Shown here in pieces: positions 37,592 through 49,860 of a DNA stretch of 64,000 bases. The notes beneath the pieces are model-generated. The model saw nothing but the letters and a program-made list of their open reading frames with translations, had not been told where the DNA came from and searched no databases. A program made the position numbers and the translations under genes. Position 1 is the stretch's first letter. Each line of letters starts with the position of its first letter. Source of the DNA: Sipunculus nudus (taxonomy: Eukaryota > Annelida > Sipuncula > Golfingiida > Sipunculidae). The stretch lies in the NCBI GenBank assembly GCA_026874595.1, contig CM049306.1, positions 28,575,519 through 28,639,518 on the forward strand. Reading direction: 5' to 3'.

Positions 37592-37637
37592 AATGAGTGA
37601 TGGCTGTAGCTCAGATAACTTTCAATCAAATGAGCTA
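35401..37637 (+). mobile_element. Family D element, full length, interrupted by a Tigger-like insertion
   Basis: It begins with the shared 5' terminus (ACAAGTGACCCATAGGTCAT, then GACGCTCAGCTG) at 35401. The left core runs to 35687. After the insertion there are two core modules (from 36927 and 37281, offset about 355 bp), each starting AGGTGG..C and containing ATGCATGCAAAGAATCATGG and ACAG..ACCTAATTTTAGGTT-type text. It ends with a GACA microsatellite (37558-37584) and a diverged 3' hairpin (37608-37636). Non-coding. Confidence 0.75.
35690..36910. mobile_element. Tigger/pogo-like nonautonomous DNA transposon inside family D
   Basis: Perfect 12-bp terminal inverted repeats CAGTGAAACCCC and GGGGTTTCACTG, flanked by TA on both sides (35688-35689 and 36911-36912). 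A CAGT start and TA duplication are typical of pogo/Tigger elements. Subterminal regions repeat GTGTCCGCCCCAGAGGGG-type words on both sides. The interior is AT-rich. The one sizeable frame, 36107-36484 on the minus strand (125 codons), shows no DDE motif or helix-turn-helix that I can recognise, so the element is probably deleted or nonautonomous. It is younger than the D element it splits. Confidence 0.85.
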
Positions 37638-37771
37638 AAAAAAATATTCTTTGTAAATGATTAACAGGATGCCTCCAACATTAATCTGCACATGTGACTT
37701 ACTTTCCTTTTGCTATCAATTATTATTTACTGTAAATAGTTAAATACAAGACTGGAAAACCCATGCTAATT

Positions 37772-38431
37772 TAAAAATTACAAAACTGGTTAACTGCAAA
37801 CAATCTCTCATTAAATGTATAAAAAACCAAATTCATGATGTTTCACTCTCAAAATAAGAACATACAAGAAGGAAGCCCTGAACTAAAAAAAAAAAATATA
37901 CCTATAGACAAGGTTTCAGATTTCAACTTTTTAGGTATTATTACACTGAACAAACATATGAAATGGCAATCACATATAAACAAAGTTGCAACCAAAATCT
38001 CAAAATACATTGGAATCCTAAATAAATCAAAATATTATCTACATTTTCATATACTTAAAGTTATATATGATACACTTATTCTATCACAATTAAATTATGG
38101 AATTCTGATATGGTGCTTTGATGTTAATAGATTAGAGAAACTCCCAAAAAAAGCCATAAGAATTATCACAAATAGCAAATTCAATGCCCACACTGAACCA
38201 ATTTTTAAATCATTAAAAATCATTAAAATTAATAACATCTTCAGACTGAATATATTAAAATTTTACTATAATTACTGCCATGAAGAGCTACCAAAATATT
38301 TACAAACATTTAATTTTCCAACAAGGACCATGACACACGAACATGACACAAGACATAAAGATACCCTTGTTACAAATAAAACCAGAACTAAGATAGCAGA
38401 CAGCTGTCTGAGAAACATAACACAACACTGA
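37772..38431 (+). pseudogene. Non-LTR retrotransposon reverse transcriptase, C-terminal fragment
   Basis: This is the end of a LINE reverse transcriptase (RNA-directed DNA polymerase copying the element's own transcript at its target). The frame reads KLQNWLTANNLSLNV, an in-frame TAA at 37820-37822, then KTKFMMFH, which together match the conserved block after the YADD palm region. The 198-codon frame from 37835 has FNFLGI (residues 30-35), a WQSHINKVATKISKYIGIL thumb-like helix, then ILSQLNYGILIW, KKAIRIITNSKFNAHTEPIF and LPKYL. This spacing is typical of Jockey/CR1/L2-like elements. The catalytic YADD region, endonuclease and 5' part are missing, so it is 5'-truncated and broken. Clade is not certain. 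Confidence 0.85.
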
Positions 38432-38735
38432 CAAAATCATTGTTGACAAAATCTTTGTTTGATTTCTACATCAAAAATCATTTTATAAATTCAGATAAAG
38501 ACAAATGCCTCCAGAAAAACTGCTACATCTGGAACAGAAATTAGTTTAAGCCAAAAAAAATTTCTTTCTTTTTTCTCTTTTTTTAATCAATAAAAAACTA
38601 ATTTCAACAATTCAAGTTGTAAATCTTCCCAGTCTTTCACAAATTTCTTCATTAAATCATATAGTCTCAAATATTAAGAAATGTATAATCATTTAACCTC
38701 CATATTTATGTACAATTTCTCTCTCTCTCTCCATG
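38432..38735 (+). repeat. LINE 3' end, ending in (TC)n
   Basis: It follows the reverse transcriptase frame. Short out-of-frame protein-like text continues after the stop (SLFDFYIKNHF), suggesting a frameshift near the original C terminus. The region is AT-rich and ends close to a TCTCTCTCTCTC run (38720-38732), which may be the element tail. The boundary is inferred. Confidence 0.5.
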
Positions 38736-38801
38736 TGTCATGCACAGGTGGCTGTTGTGATAAAGGATTAAAATGCTTTACAACAGTCTCCAGACAGGTA
38801 T

Positions 38802-39040
38802 AACTAGTGACCAAGGGGTCTTGATGCTCAGCTGACTAGGAAAACATTCACAAAGGGAATTTTATCAACACCAAATTTTGTAGGTGGTATATGGGTAACA
38901 CAGAGACCTATTTTCAGGGTTCCAAGTAGATTTTTCATGGACATCCCTGGATGTCAAGTTAGAAGATTCTAGGTCCAATGGTTACAATTTGTGCCCTGTT
39001 AACAGATGACCACACCTTTGAAGGTCTATAAAATAGAGAA
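38802..39040 (+). repeat. Family D fragment, 5' terminus and left core
   Basis: 'ACTAGTGACCAAGGGGTC' and 'ATGCTCAGCTGA', then text matching 35440-35690 (AAGTAGATTTTTCATGGAC, AAGATTCTAGGTCCAATGG, GTGCCCTGTTAACAG). It stops without a microsatellite or hairpin. Confidence 0.8.
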
Positions 39041-39600
39041 ACAAGGCCTACAGGCCTAATGCAAACCTGTGCAATGGGATTATACCAGGTATAATTGCTT
39101 CAATGCTGGACCATTACTTTTCAAGAACATGTGTAACATGTATATGAACAATGCAAGTACTATATACTTTGAACATGAAACAATTACACAAACGTCACTG
39201 CTAAAATTCTTGCATGAGTGTACCTTACAAATAAATGATTGAAGCTGGCACCACCAGTCTTGTATACAAACAAGAGATATATACATAGAATACATACGCC
39301 CAATGTCAGACTGATATGTCAAACCCCTCCTGCAAAAAAAGGAGGGACATACACTGTGCAAAATTTATTGTAGGTGGCGCCACCAGTCATGTACACGATA
39401 AAGCTACACGATATGTAAAATAATGCCCAATTTTAGGCTGATGTATCAAATTCCTGTGTAGAAATAAGCAGGCGCATACACTGTGCAAAAGTCAATGTAA
39501 GAGGCGACACATGTCTTGTAAACAAGAAAGCCATCAAAGACACATAGATAGGTAAAAATTTCAGGCCAATATATCAAACTTCCCTTGAGTTTGATACACT
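39041..39600 (+). repeat. Family L, about three tandem 126-bp units
   Basis: It starts ACAAGGCCTACAGGCCTAAT (39042), a 5' word with the palindrome-like GGCCTACAGGCC. Units with 'GGTGGCGCCACCAGTC' and 'TGTAAACAAG' begin near 39245, 39373 and 39500. Each contains 'GCCCAAT..CAGACTGATATGTCAAA' and 'GCATACACTGTGCAAAA'. The minus frame 39080-39361 is a by-product. Confidence 0.75.
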
Positions 39601-41428
39601 GCGCTGACCAGGCTTAGATGAGTAAGGCAGTTGCCCCCGAGTGAACTGTGACAAATTCCTGGCTCAAGGTACTGCACTGAGTGAACTCTAGACCTGCACC
39701 TGGCTAGACTGAGTGAACTTTTGACTTGTACCTGGCTGCACTGAGTGAACTCTTGACCTGTTGCATAATCTGACAAAGTTGTCAGTCTGCAAAACCTGTA
39801 AATAGATCCAGACTGAACTTTAGTGCCAAATCTGATGCAGTGAGCAGCCTGCCAAAGCTATAAATAGATTGCAGCTTCTGCACTGGGTAAACTCTTGACC
39901 TATACCTGGCTGCACTTCTTCCAATCCTTGCACTGTGCCAAAACTATTTATAGAGCTGACATCATCTTGGCTAATGACCAACATCAAGGCAGTGGCAATC
40001 TGCCAATGGTAACCAAGTGCTGCCATCTGTACACAAAAGTGGTCACAAATTGGAATAACTTTGAAATAAATTTTCCCAATTAATATGCTTTTCAGCAGAC
40101 TTTTTATAAAAAAGAAATCAGGAATATATGAAAAATTATTACAGGTGCATACTGAATGCAAAATTATAATACAGATACATCTAATTAATGGCAAATTCTT
40201 GAATTAATTTGAGTATGGATACCAATCATTTATAATCCATGTACAGTCATCTTTATATAGCCACATACAGCTGAATATCCATTTTTGTAACATTGCCTGG
40301 TATGATGAATAATTTCAATCATAAATCTTAACTTTTTTTAAAGCATTTTAAAAACATTCTAGTCAATATTAACCAAAGATAACCTGAAATCTAAATGTCT
40401 AGTGGCATGATGTAATAGATGCTGATAAACTGGTGCCAGGCTAGATGTAACAGCATCACACAGCTAACATTCATAATGGGGATTATTCTTGTAAAATATT
40501 AAACAAACTGGCTTCAGTGTCGTCAGTCGAAAAACGTATTGCAGGTTCCTAACTCATATAGGAAGATACAGCAAACTGGCTAAGTTCAGCTTCCCATAAC
40601 TCAGCCAAAAAGCACTGAACCAAAACCATCTGAACAAACTTAATTATCAACATCTGCATAATTTATGTATGAGATTTGAGAATTTGGCCTAGTGGTTTTT
40701 TAGAAAATCTCTGTAGCCACTAGCTAAAATGGGCTGTTATGGCATATGACTAAATTCAGCTTCCCATAACTCAGCCAAAAGTCACTAAACTGAGACCATT
40801 TGAACAAACTTCAGAAAGCACTACCTAGAATCTTTTCTGTGCCATATTAAACAATTTGGCCACATGGTTTCCGAGAAGATTTTTTGTAGTCCTCAGTATG
40901 ATACAGGCACTGATGACCCCTGTACATAAAAGGCCGATGCAAGTGGCGCCACCAATACCCCAATTTCAGATATGACTCAGGTGACCAACATTGGCATAAA
41001 ATTTGGTGATGATAGTTCCAGCCATTTCTGAGATTGTTATTTTTGTATGCTTTTTGGGACAGATGACTAAATTCAACTTCCTATAACTGGGCCAAAAATC
41101 AACGAACTTAAACCATTCAAACAAACTTTTTAGGGATTGTTCCAGGAATCATTTCTATTGTACAATTTGCCTGAACAGTTTCAGAGAAGAAGATTTTTAA
41201 AGCTTTTTCAGCTTTTTCCCTATAAAATCTAAGAAAATGCAGTTAAAAAACAAATGAACAAAATCTGATACAGTTTTTCAGATGACTAATTTTTTGCATA
41301 AAATTTCATAATGCTAACTCTTGCCATTTTCAAGATAGTATAGGTTTATTTACAGACAACAGACGACAGCCGACAGACAACAGACGATGCCACACCATCC
41401 CATAAGCTCAAAGGTTCGCTAAAAAATA
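39601..41428 (+). repeat. Family C interspersed element, copy 4
   Basis: The left part has a 32-bp minisatellite (39670-39765, unit with ACTGAGTGAACTCTTGACCT) followed by TTGCATAATCTGACAAAGTT. From 40140 it is collinear with 5625-6982 (CATACTGAATGCAAAATTAT and so on). It ends in an ACAGACGACAG-type microsatellite and CATAAGCTCAAAGG, then TTCGCTAAAAA at 41428. Frames at 39561-39776, 39820-40194 and 39895-40083 are by-products. Confidence 0.85.
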
Positions 41429-41811
41429 TAGGTAGCACCACCAGTCAGGAGAAACCCGTTAAACACTCTATGATCAATATCTATGCATCAATGCATCAGG
41501 TGAACGATGCATTAGTTGTTCAGATACATTAGCTTTTGTATCAAATTTTCCATTATCCTGGGGGGTACTTTGGAGCCCCATAGCTTGAAGAATATGGGTA
41601 ACAGAGACCTAATTCCAGGTTTTCAAGGAGATTTTTCATGGACCTCCCTGGATGTCAATTTAGAGGATTCCAGATCCAGAGGTTACAAATTGTGCCCTGT
41701 TAATGGACAGACAGCTGGATGGCCGGACGGCTGGATGACGGAACAGCCGGATGGATGACGGACAAAGGGTGATCCCTATAGCTCAGCTGATGACTTACAG
41801 TGAGCTGAGCT
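41429..41811 (+). repeat. Family D element, one core module and 3' end
   Basis: It begins AGGTAGCACCACCAGTC, joined directly to the family C end. It contains TGCATCAATGCATCAGG and the ACAGAGACCTAATTCCAGG module, a GGATGGCCGGACGG microsatellite (41700-41762) and the hairpin at 41780-41811 with a 3-base insertion (AGCTCAGCTGATGACT). Confidence 0.85.
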
Positions 41812-41819
41812 AAAAACAA

Positions 41820-41896
41820 AAATATTGACATACTGAATATATTTTGTATGGATACTTTACTTTTATGTCAAATAAAATATTTCTCTCTCTCTCTCA
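41820..41896 (+). repeat. Possible LINE 3' tail with AATAAA and (TC)n
   Basis: GTCAAATAAAATATTTCTCTC followed by a TC run (41880-41895). The order of AATAAA then (TC)n resembles the tail suggested at 38735. It is too short to be sure. Confidence 0.3.
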
Positions 41897-44800
41897 AATG
41901 ATGTCACTAAAATCACCCTCAGCTATTAAAGCTGAATAGTGACAACTGGTAATGACTTAGTCAGATTCACATTATCTATCTGTATTGCCTGATGGTACCT
42001 GGTACGTGAAATACCTTTATTTATATAATTTGCCAGAAGATGGAAGATAGTCTTACGTGTTATCATACAAACTGGTCCAGTCTGGATTGCAAATATAGTG
42101 GTAAAGAATAAATCAATCTGAAACTGTGGGACGACTGCCCAATTGTCACTTTGAAAAATATGCAAATAGAATCATATCAAAAAGTAAGAAAATGATTTGT
42201 AAATCCAGTCTTGGGAATCTGTTGAAGATATTTGATGACAATTTGTACTAATGACAAATCTGAACATCAGTGTTTGCTTTACTTTTAACTATTTCAACAT
42301 TCAATTTTACATATGAAGAATGGTTTGGTTATTCTTTTCAAATCTGGCATGGTGATAGTGATAAATGTTAAAGTGAGGGTCTAGCTGTTATTTCAATTTA
42401 ATTCTTATTACATAATGTTTATAAGGATGTCTGAACAATATCAGTCTTGTATCAAATGATTTATCTTAAATCAATACCAGCACACATGGTTCATATGTAA
42501 TTATAAACACTCCTAAAGATCTTCTTTTTACTAGGGTTGGCTCAATAAGAGAACATCAAACTCAAAAGGTAACAATGATTCGATATTGTGTCAGTTATAA
42601 TCATGGTATCACGGCATCACATGCCTGATGTATATCCCAGACCAATTGCTCTGTGTATCCATTAAATATTGATATATCTAACACAGTGTCTGTCTGACAG
42701 GAAATTGTTCCATCACAATCAAGATTACTCTCTAATGTTATAACACTGGTTTTCACAAATCATCATAAAATTCAACAAATGGTAGAAACAAATGGTTATC
42801 AACAAATTGTAGCAATCAACACAGCTCCCCCGAACTTGTTTCCAATGATTTATGTTATCTGTCATCCCTGATAAAAGAAAACCACTGATTAATCTAGGCA
42901 GTAAAAATCTAAGATGTAGTATGTTTGAAAACCATACAAATATTATTTTGGTGAGAAGAATAATTCCATCTTATTCTATACAATGGATGGGTACCAACCA
43001 ATGAAAATTTATATGTTGTTTACGATCCTGTCATGTAACATTATAATAATTTTAAATCTTAATGAATACACCAATATTTATATGTATATTTACCAATGTA
43101 CTGACACCATATTCAGGACATTCAAATTGGTATCGCTGACATATCTCAAACTTTCCTGTACTTTTCAAATATTTTTAGGCATACATAGTCTACACTGCAA
43201 CAAACATCAAAACTGTGTCATAAAAATATTCTTGATACTCAGATCTGGTGGATTTCAATGGATGATGAGAGAGATATTATGTATTATCTTAATCTCAGCT
43301 CAATTTGAATAGCAGCAAGGAATGCTCTAAATAACACATATTCTAACTTTAGCTATTGTAAGTGGCTCCATCTATGATGTGGGTATACCACAGGAGAAGA
43401 AACCTTTTGATGTTCCCCCTTCTGTAGCTTTAAACAACTAACAGTTATTTTTTTCATTTGAAAAAAAACATCCTGCTTTTACACCAGTCTTTTCAATGCA
43501 CATACTAAATAATTTACTTCTGCAATATATGTTATCAGACCATTAAATCCCCAGTGGTATATATTAACCACTTTCAGTCCATTTTAAAAGAAGGTCAAGC
43601 AGTGTCTAAGCCCATTTATAAAGGAACAGCTTGTGTAGCCATGTAAGTGATGTAGTTAAGTGGTCAGTTTTGCAGTGCTGTGTAGTGGAAAGTATCACCA
43701 AAATCTCTATACTCATCAAAATGGGAAACTGTGTCTGTGCCCCTTGGGCAAGAACTATGGGAACTATATGGCACGGATAGGAGTAAACACATATTGTTAA
43801 TCCTTGATAGTTCACTAATAATCTCAAATTTTATAACCTTTTTGTTAAAATGAACTTTTGCAGTTAAAGTGGCATATGAAATATACAATGTGGCTATATA
43901 TGATCTATACCTCAAAGCAGCAGATCAAAGACTTATGACTCCTAGACAAATCATTGGTTATTAACACTGATACTAATTATATTTATCTAAAGGGGATAAA
44001 TCTTGACACATTGTTACATGCTTTCCAATTATATATTTTAAATATTTGAATTTCTTTATTAATTCATGATGCCATATTCACTGGTGAGGGTTTGTGTCAA
44101 ACAAATAATCCACATTTACATGAAATCAATCCAAAACAGAGACCAGTCATGATAGTATTTGCATGGGAACAAAGTGATTTCTATAATTCTGCAGACTATC
44201 ATTATGAGATAAAGATGTAATATATAAAACATTTCATCTGAGTTGTCAGCAACATACAAAATAAGAAGGGAAGCATGTAAACCATACTGAAAATATTCTG
44301 TGAATGACTAAACAAATGTTTCAATATATCTGCTATATGTTGTGTTCCTGCTCAAGATGAAGGAAAACTTTTCAGATAATTTGAATGGTACACTACATCT
44401 CCCTGATGAAACATCAATCTAATACTAACACAACAATCATTTTGGCAAGGGTTCAAAGATAACACTCAGTGACCCTAAAGCACAGGTATAATATTTGGTT
44501 GTTTAATACAAAATAAGAAAAATAAAAGACAAACAATTCTTCTGTCTGGGTTTTATTTTCTCAGCTAAATGTTAAATGGCTTCAGTTCTTACAGGTGATG
44601 TGTGCCCTATTCTCATTTAAACCATTACTCTAAGGAGCCAGATGTGTAGAACCGCACCTCTGTGACCTTCACCTTTATCCTTATTGTTAAGCTATGTAGG
44701 CAGCTGTCACTGAGAATGCTTCTCTCACAGAACCTAGCACAGAAAGCTGTCTGGCACAATACAAAGAAACTGGAATACAAAGATGATGTAGAATACAATA

Positions 44801-47137
44801 ACATAAAAGATTCAGATACTGAGTATTTTCAAATGGACACAAAATACACTAGAACAATTTAGATATCTCGATGAGTATTCGAGAGCGGTATTTTTTTCTT
44901 TTTCTGCATGGACCATTTTTATCCTGCATATTGGAATACAAAACCATTTTGTTTCAGTTTTGAAGAATTAACTTGTTTTCACTAAAACATGTAAATGGTA
45001 AAGCATACAATATGTAATAGGTTGGTGATCATGACCAATTAAACCAGATAATTTCTGAAATGTCATGATTTAAAACTGTATAAATTAACAAAATGTCACC
45101 ATGTTTAATTCTTTACATCCTTTGCACAGGTAAATCATTAAAAAGTCCACATGATACAGATTTTAGTTTAAATAAATCAAAAGGCATGAGCCCTGGGTTT
45201 ATTATTGGAGGATGTGGAACAGTGTGGTAGATTATTCAACTGGTATATGTAACTTTGATGTACAGCTGGAATGTGTGCTGTAATGTTCAAAAGGAATGTG
45301 TACTGTAAAGTTATACAGGAAGGGGTATCTCTTTTGTCTAACTGACATTTATTTTGAAATTGTAAGTATCACATGCAAAAGAATAAACTTTTTCCTTTTT
45401 AAAAGGTCACAGGACTTCTAAAGTTAGCAAGATTACAAAACAAAAATTACGTCTGTGACAGAGACCATTTCCAGACACACCAAAATGTTGGATTAGGGAG
45501 GTCCACTGCAATATCTACAGATTGAAGGAGACTGTTTAAAAGATCAGGTATTTAGGGCAGGACCACACCTGCACTAAGAATTTGCAAGCTGTAGTGGCCA
45601 GTCAAATTGGCTTGACATCTGGGCCCTGTTTTGATTGTAGAATTTGCCAGTGTCAATAAGTCACAGCTGTGGAGCTGGCTGTAGATTTCTGTAGGAACAC
45701 ACCTGCTGAAATAAACACCCCATATCAGATCAATTCATGGTAATCTATTTCACAAATTAATATTCAGTGCAGGACAGGAGAACCTTGAAGATGTCAAGCA
45801 TGTCAAGTGCTGGATACATGATACTGTACAGAGCTTGTTGCATAATGTCACTCTTCCCTTGTTTTCTGGTATGAACAATATCTTAACAGCCACTAGGTCA
45901 CACCTGCCTGGAAACCTTTAAGATTTCAGGAATTTTATCAAAATTGTTAAAACATTTTATGATGATTTATTTTCATAAAAATGCATAATAATGTTTTAAC
46001 ATCTCTAATTCGGTGTCTGGAATCTCTCAACAATTTCAGACCCATAAAACATGACATTTGGACATTTGATCCCGCTCATTTCTATGGGTATTTTTAAAAC
46101 TTAAAAATGTTGAAATCCTTTCATAGACTCTGCATTAATACCTATCATCTTTAAGATTTTTTTTTTCAAATGTAAATTCAGAACTATTAAAAACATAATG
46201 GGTAAATTTAGATATTTCATACATTTCATTATAATATATGATTTAAAAAAAAATATTCTTTAACTAGAAGAGAGCAAATCCATTCTCCAAAGGTAAATGT
46301 ATTGTATCAAATCAAAGGAGCTTGAAAGATTATCCTTATATTAAAACATACTGGCTAAAGGCCTAAGGAGCCTGGAAGACTAGATTTATTTTTTTTTGTG
46401 AACATGTAGCAATAAGGCAGTGTAAACCAGCTGCAACTTGTTCAATCAGTTGAGTACGGAACATCATATTCTTTAAAAAAAAGGCAAAAAAATTTTGAAT
46501 CTATTTTGAGAATGATAGTAGTCATCTGCAGGCTCAGGTAAACCATAAATTTTTCTGTAAAATATTTACTACTACTTTTGATTAAAATGATTGATCTTGA
46601 TAACAAACCACCAGGCTATGTAATTTAAGTTTTAAAGACCTTTACCCTAGCTGTTAAATTATTTCAGATAAAATTTCATTAAGCATTTGATATTCAGGAA
46701 AGTTTTATTTGATTAAATGCATGTTCTATATTATTCCTTCGTTGTTCCTCTGCGTGACTTGATCAGACTATAAACAGAACTTCAGTGTACACACAAATTG
46801 ATTAAAAAACATTCATGAAAGAGCTTAATTGAATTCAAGAACTGATAAAGCAACATCACTTGTATTCTATTTATAGTTTACTTTTATATATATTAATCTT
46901 TGTTGAAATGAAGAAGTTGAAAACAAGTAATTCAACTTTAAATAAGCAAAAGATCATGTACGAGAATTTTTTTTTAAACTGTCAAACATCAACCTGTAGA
47001 ACAGCTCCACTGGGCTAATCAAATAACATTATCTTCAATGTTACTGAAAATGTGGCTAAAAAGATAATTGTTGACCTTTTTTGGCCTCAAATGATGTAAA
47101 ATAAAGATTGATCTCCAAGACCAATAAATAAAAAATA
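41897..47137. other. Long unique region, no gene recognised
   Basis: 5.2 kb without family repeats. Frames at 41926-42165 (-), 42983-43312 (+), 43606-43827 (-), 43664-43915 (-) and 44662-44862 (+) were read and show no domain, signal peptide or splice context that stands out. This could be intron or intergenic DNA. Confidence 0.5.
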
Positions 47138-47810
47138 ACAAGAGCACCGCAAACGTGCATTATACGCCCGTCCTGTATCTGGTTATCTAATTAAATATGC
47201 GTGAATCTTGATAAGAATGTAATTCAGGTGATACTATTGGTAAATAAGTATAATGAGGTTCATGTAAATCCATAGGACTTTTGTAAGTCACCAAGGTACC
47301 TCAAAAGTGTGGTAACCTCTGACCTCATCAAATATGTGTGAATTTTGAGGAGAATGTAAATCAGGTGAGAAAGTCTGTTGGTAAATATGTAGTTTCATGT
47401 AAATCCATAGGATTTTTGGTAGTCACCAAGGTGTCTCCAAAGTGCGGTGACCTCTGTCCTCATTAAATATGCATGGATTTTGCTGGAATTCAAACTTAGG
47501 CCAGATATTTTATTTATTAACATTTCTGATGAGTTTTATCAAAATCCTTCATATTCTTCATCAGTTAATTATCATGGTGAAACCACAAAGTAGCCTCGTG
47601 ACGTGTGACCTTATCCAATATGCGTGGATGTAGCCCATAATCGAACTTGAGTGAGATAATCTGTTGGTGAATACCTATGGTGAGTTTCGCAAAAATCCAT
47701 CAAAGCTCTGATAATTTATTGTGGCATCACTTAAAGTTAAAGGACAGACGCTAGGAAGGACAGACAGTGGGTATACAATAATACTCCCGTCATAAGACAG
47801 GCATATAAAA
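47138..47810 (+). repeat. Family H element with 137-149-bp tandem units
   Basis: It starts ACAAGAGCACCGCAAACG, a 5' terminus of the same general kind as other ACAAG-starting families. Units at about 47185, 47327, 47463 and 47612 contain 'CCTCATTAAATATGC', 'TGGATTTTG' and 'AAATCCATAGGA'. It ends with a GGACAGAC microsatellite (47742-47768) and ACTCCCGTCATAAGAC. A diverged relative lies at 25381-25870. Confidence 0.8.
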
Positions 47811-48467
47811 ACTAATTTTGTTTTTACCTTATCTAGCTAACTAATTAATATTTTTGCCTAAATTAATTAATCTGCAGAATGGTGCAGACCACATTCAACC
47901 TGTGCTCGGTCACATTTTTGTACCATTAAGAACTTTGGATCACCTGTCTTGCCCATTCGACACTTTTTTCTCAGTTATAGCTGGAAAGATTCTCATGAAA
48001 TTTTCACAAGTGTGTAAAGGGCATGAGTAGACTGTATTCTCATTTTGGTGGCAGCACCTGTATATTTCATGTTTTACTTGACTCCTGTCTCTCGTCATTA
48101 CACTGAGACTGTGACTTTTGGTCTAGAGCCAGTTACAGTAACATTAACAGTCAGACTCCAACTCTGTAAATCCTACTCAATGTGTGCTTTTTGATTTTAA
48201 TGAACACTGATCACTGACTTATCCAAGAATATTCTGGATATTTTAAATAAAATACACAGAATTAGGTTACTTTAATGATAGGTTTTTCGATTACATTTAT
48301 AAAACATCTACACTGCATATCTAGCACTCAAATGCATGTGATCAGGCCATACATGAAAGAAATCAAGACTGACAACATTGTACCTGAATTAAACTTAAGA
48401 GCTGTTTTCTGGATCATTTGTAAGATAAGGATTATGCAATATCTGGCGATTTTTTTTTTACACATTG
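47811..48467. other. Unique DNA, no gene seen
   Basis: Nothing recognised; the frame 48275-48520 (+) has no known domain. Confidence 0.4.
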
Positions 48468-48542
48468 AAACTCCTCTAAGTCAGATATTCAAGGGTCTTA
48501 AACATTTTGTCCATATGTGATTTTCCCATATTAGAGGAGTTT
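48468..48542. repeat. Perfect 12-bp inverted repeat, MITE-like remnant
   Basis: AAACTCCTCTAA (48468-48479) and TTAGAGGAGTTT (48531-48542) with 51 bases between them. 'TTGAAACTCCTCTAAGTCAG' resembles the ends of Tigger-like elements, but no TA duplication is evident. Confidence 0.6.
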
Positions 48543-48990
48543 GTCATGGAACTTTATTTTTCAATGAATGTCACTTCACCTTCTCAACAGTCACTACCTA
48601 AAGACAAGTGTTTACAAACGATAAAACGGGATCAAATTCTTAAAATGACAGTATTAAGAGTGCTAAAATGAAAAGATCACTAGCCATTGTGATCTTAAGC
48701 TAGCCACTAGACTGGCCAGATGTTTTAAACTGAATATTTTCTTAATTGTTGTTTACTAACAATAATAAAAACAACATCTTTTGTGAGTCAAATGGTGATT
48801 CTCTTCATTATATATGGAATTATAAAATATGATGAGCAAACTGTAATTGACAAAAGGATGCTTTATGTAATGACATTGACTTGATGAATGGCTTTGGTTG
48901 TTACAGGTGGACTTAAAATAAGACTTGGTTTCTAGCTGGTATTTTAGCTAATCCTAATTTAATTAAGCACCGTTTTAACATCTACTTATT
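48543..48990. other. Unique DNA, nothing seen
   Basis: No repeat or gene feature recognised. Confidence 0.4.
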
Positions 48991-49860
48991 TATTTGCAAG
49001 TCAGTCTGAAACAAACAATAACAACAATGGAGGTGGGTCAGACACTTATGTTTAAGGTTGGTCAGACATAGATGTTTGATGTTGATCAGACACTGATGTT
49101 TGAGGTTGGTCAAAAAGTGTTGTTTTATGTTGGTAAGACACAGATGTCTGAGTTTGCTTGGTCAAACACTGATGTTTGTGGTTGGTCAGACATATACAAT
49201 GATTTGTCAGACATGCACTGATGTTTGAGGTTGGTCAGACACTGTTGTTTTGGGTTGGTCACGCAGACACAGATGTATTTGCAAGTCAATCTGAAACAAA
49301 CAATAACATCAGACTATGATGTTTGAGGTAGGCCAAGCACTAATGTTTGAGGTTGGTCAGACTTCGATATTTGAATTGGGTCAGAAACTCAAGATTGAGG
49401 TTGGTCAGACACTTATGTTTTAGGTTGGTCAGTCTTTGATGTTGGAGGTTGGTCAGACACTGTTGTTTGAGGATGGTCAGACCCTTATGGCTGAGGTTGG
49501 TCAGACACTTATGTTTGAGGCAGGTTGGGCAGTCTAGGATAAGGTCAGACCCTGATGTTTGAGGTTGGTCTGACACTGATGTTTGAGGTTGGTCTGACAC
49601 TGATCGAGGTAGGTCATGCAGGCACTAATGTTTGAGGTTGGTCAGAAATTCCAGTTTGATGTTGTTCAGACACTGGTGTTTGAGGTTGGTCAGGCTTTGA
49701 TGTTTGAGGTTGGTTGGGCAGCCTAAGATATGGTCTGACAGTGATGTTTGAGGTTGGTCTGAAACTGATGTTTGAGGTTGGTCTGACACTGATGTTTGAG
49801 GTTGATCATGCAGACACTGATGTGTTATGTTGGTCAGACATTGGTGGAATTGGGCTAAAC
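48991..49860 (+). repeat. 24-bp minisatellite with higher-order structure
   Basis: The unit is GATGTTTGAGGTTGGTCAGA plus CACT, about 30-35 units, diverged. Higher-order copies exist: the lead-in 'ATTTGCAAGTCAATCTGAAAC' occurs at 48996 and again at 49269, and the block with GGTTGGGCAG and a TAAGATATGGTCTGAC-like segment occurs at 49520 and 49705. Because 24 is a multiple of three, an artificial frame with CLTNLKHK-like octapeptides stays open on the minus strand (49340-49600). Confidence 0.95.

Noticed and set aside
49340-49600. 86-codon frame with octapeptide repeats (minus strand)
   Set aside because: It is a by-product of a 24-bp minisatellite. The repeat extends well beyond the frame, and other frames are open for the same reason.
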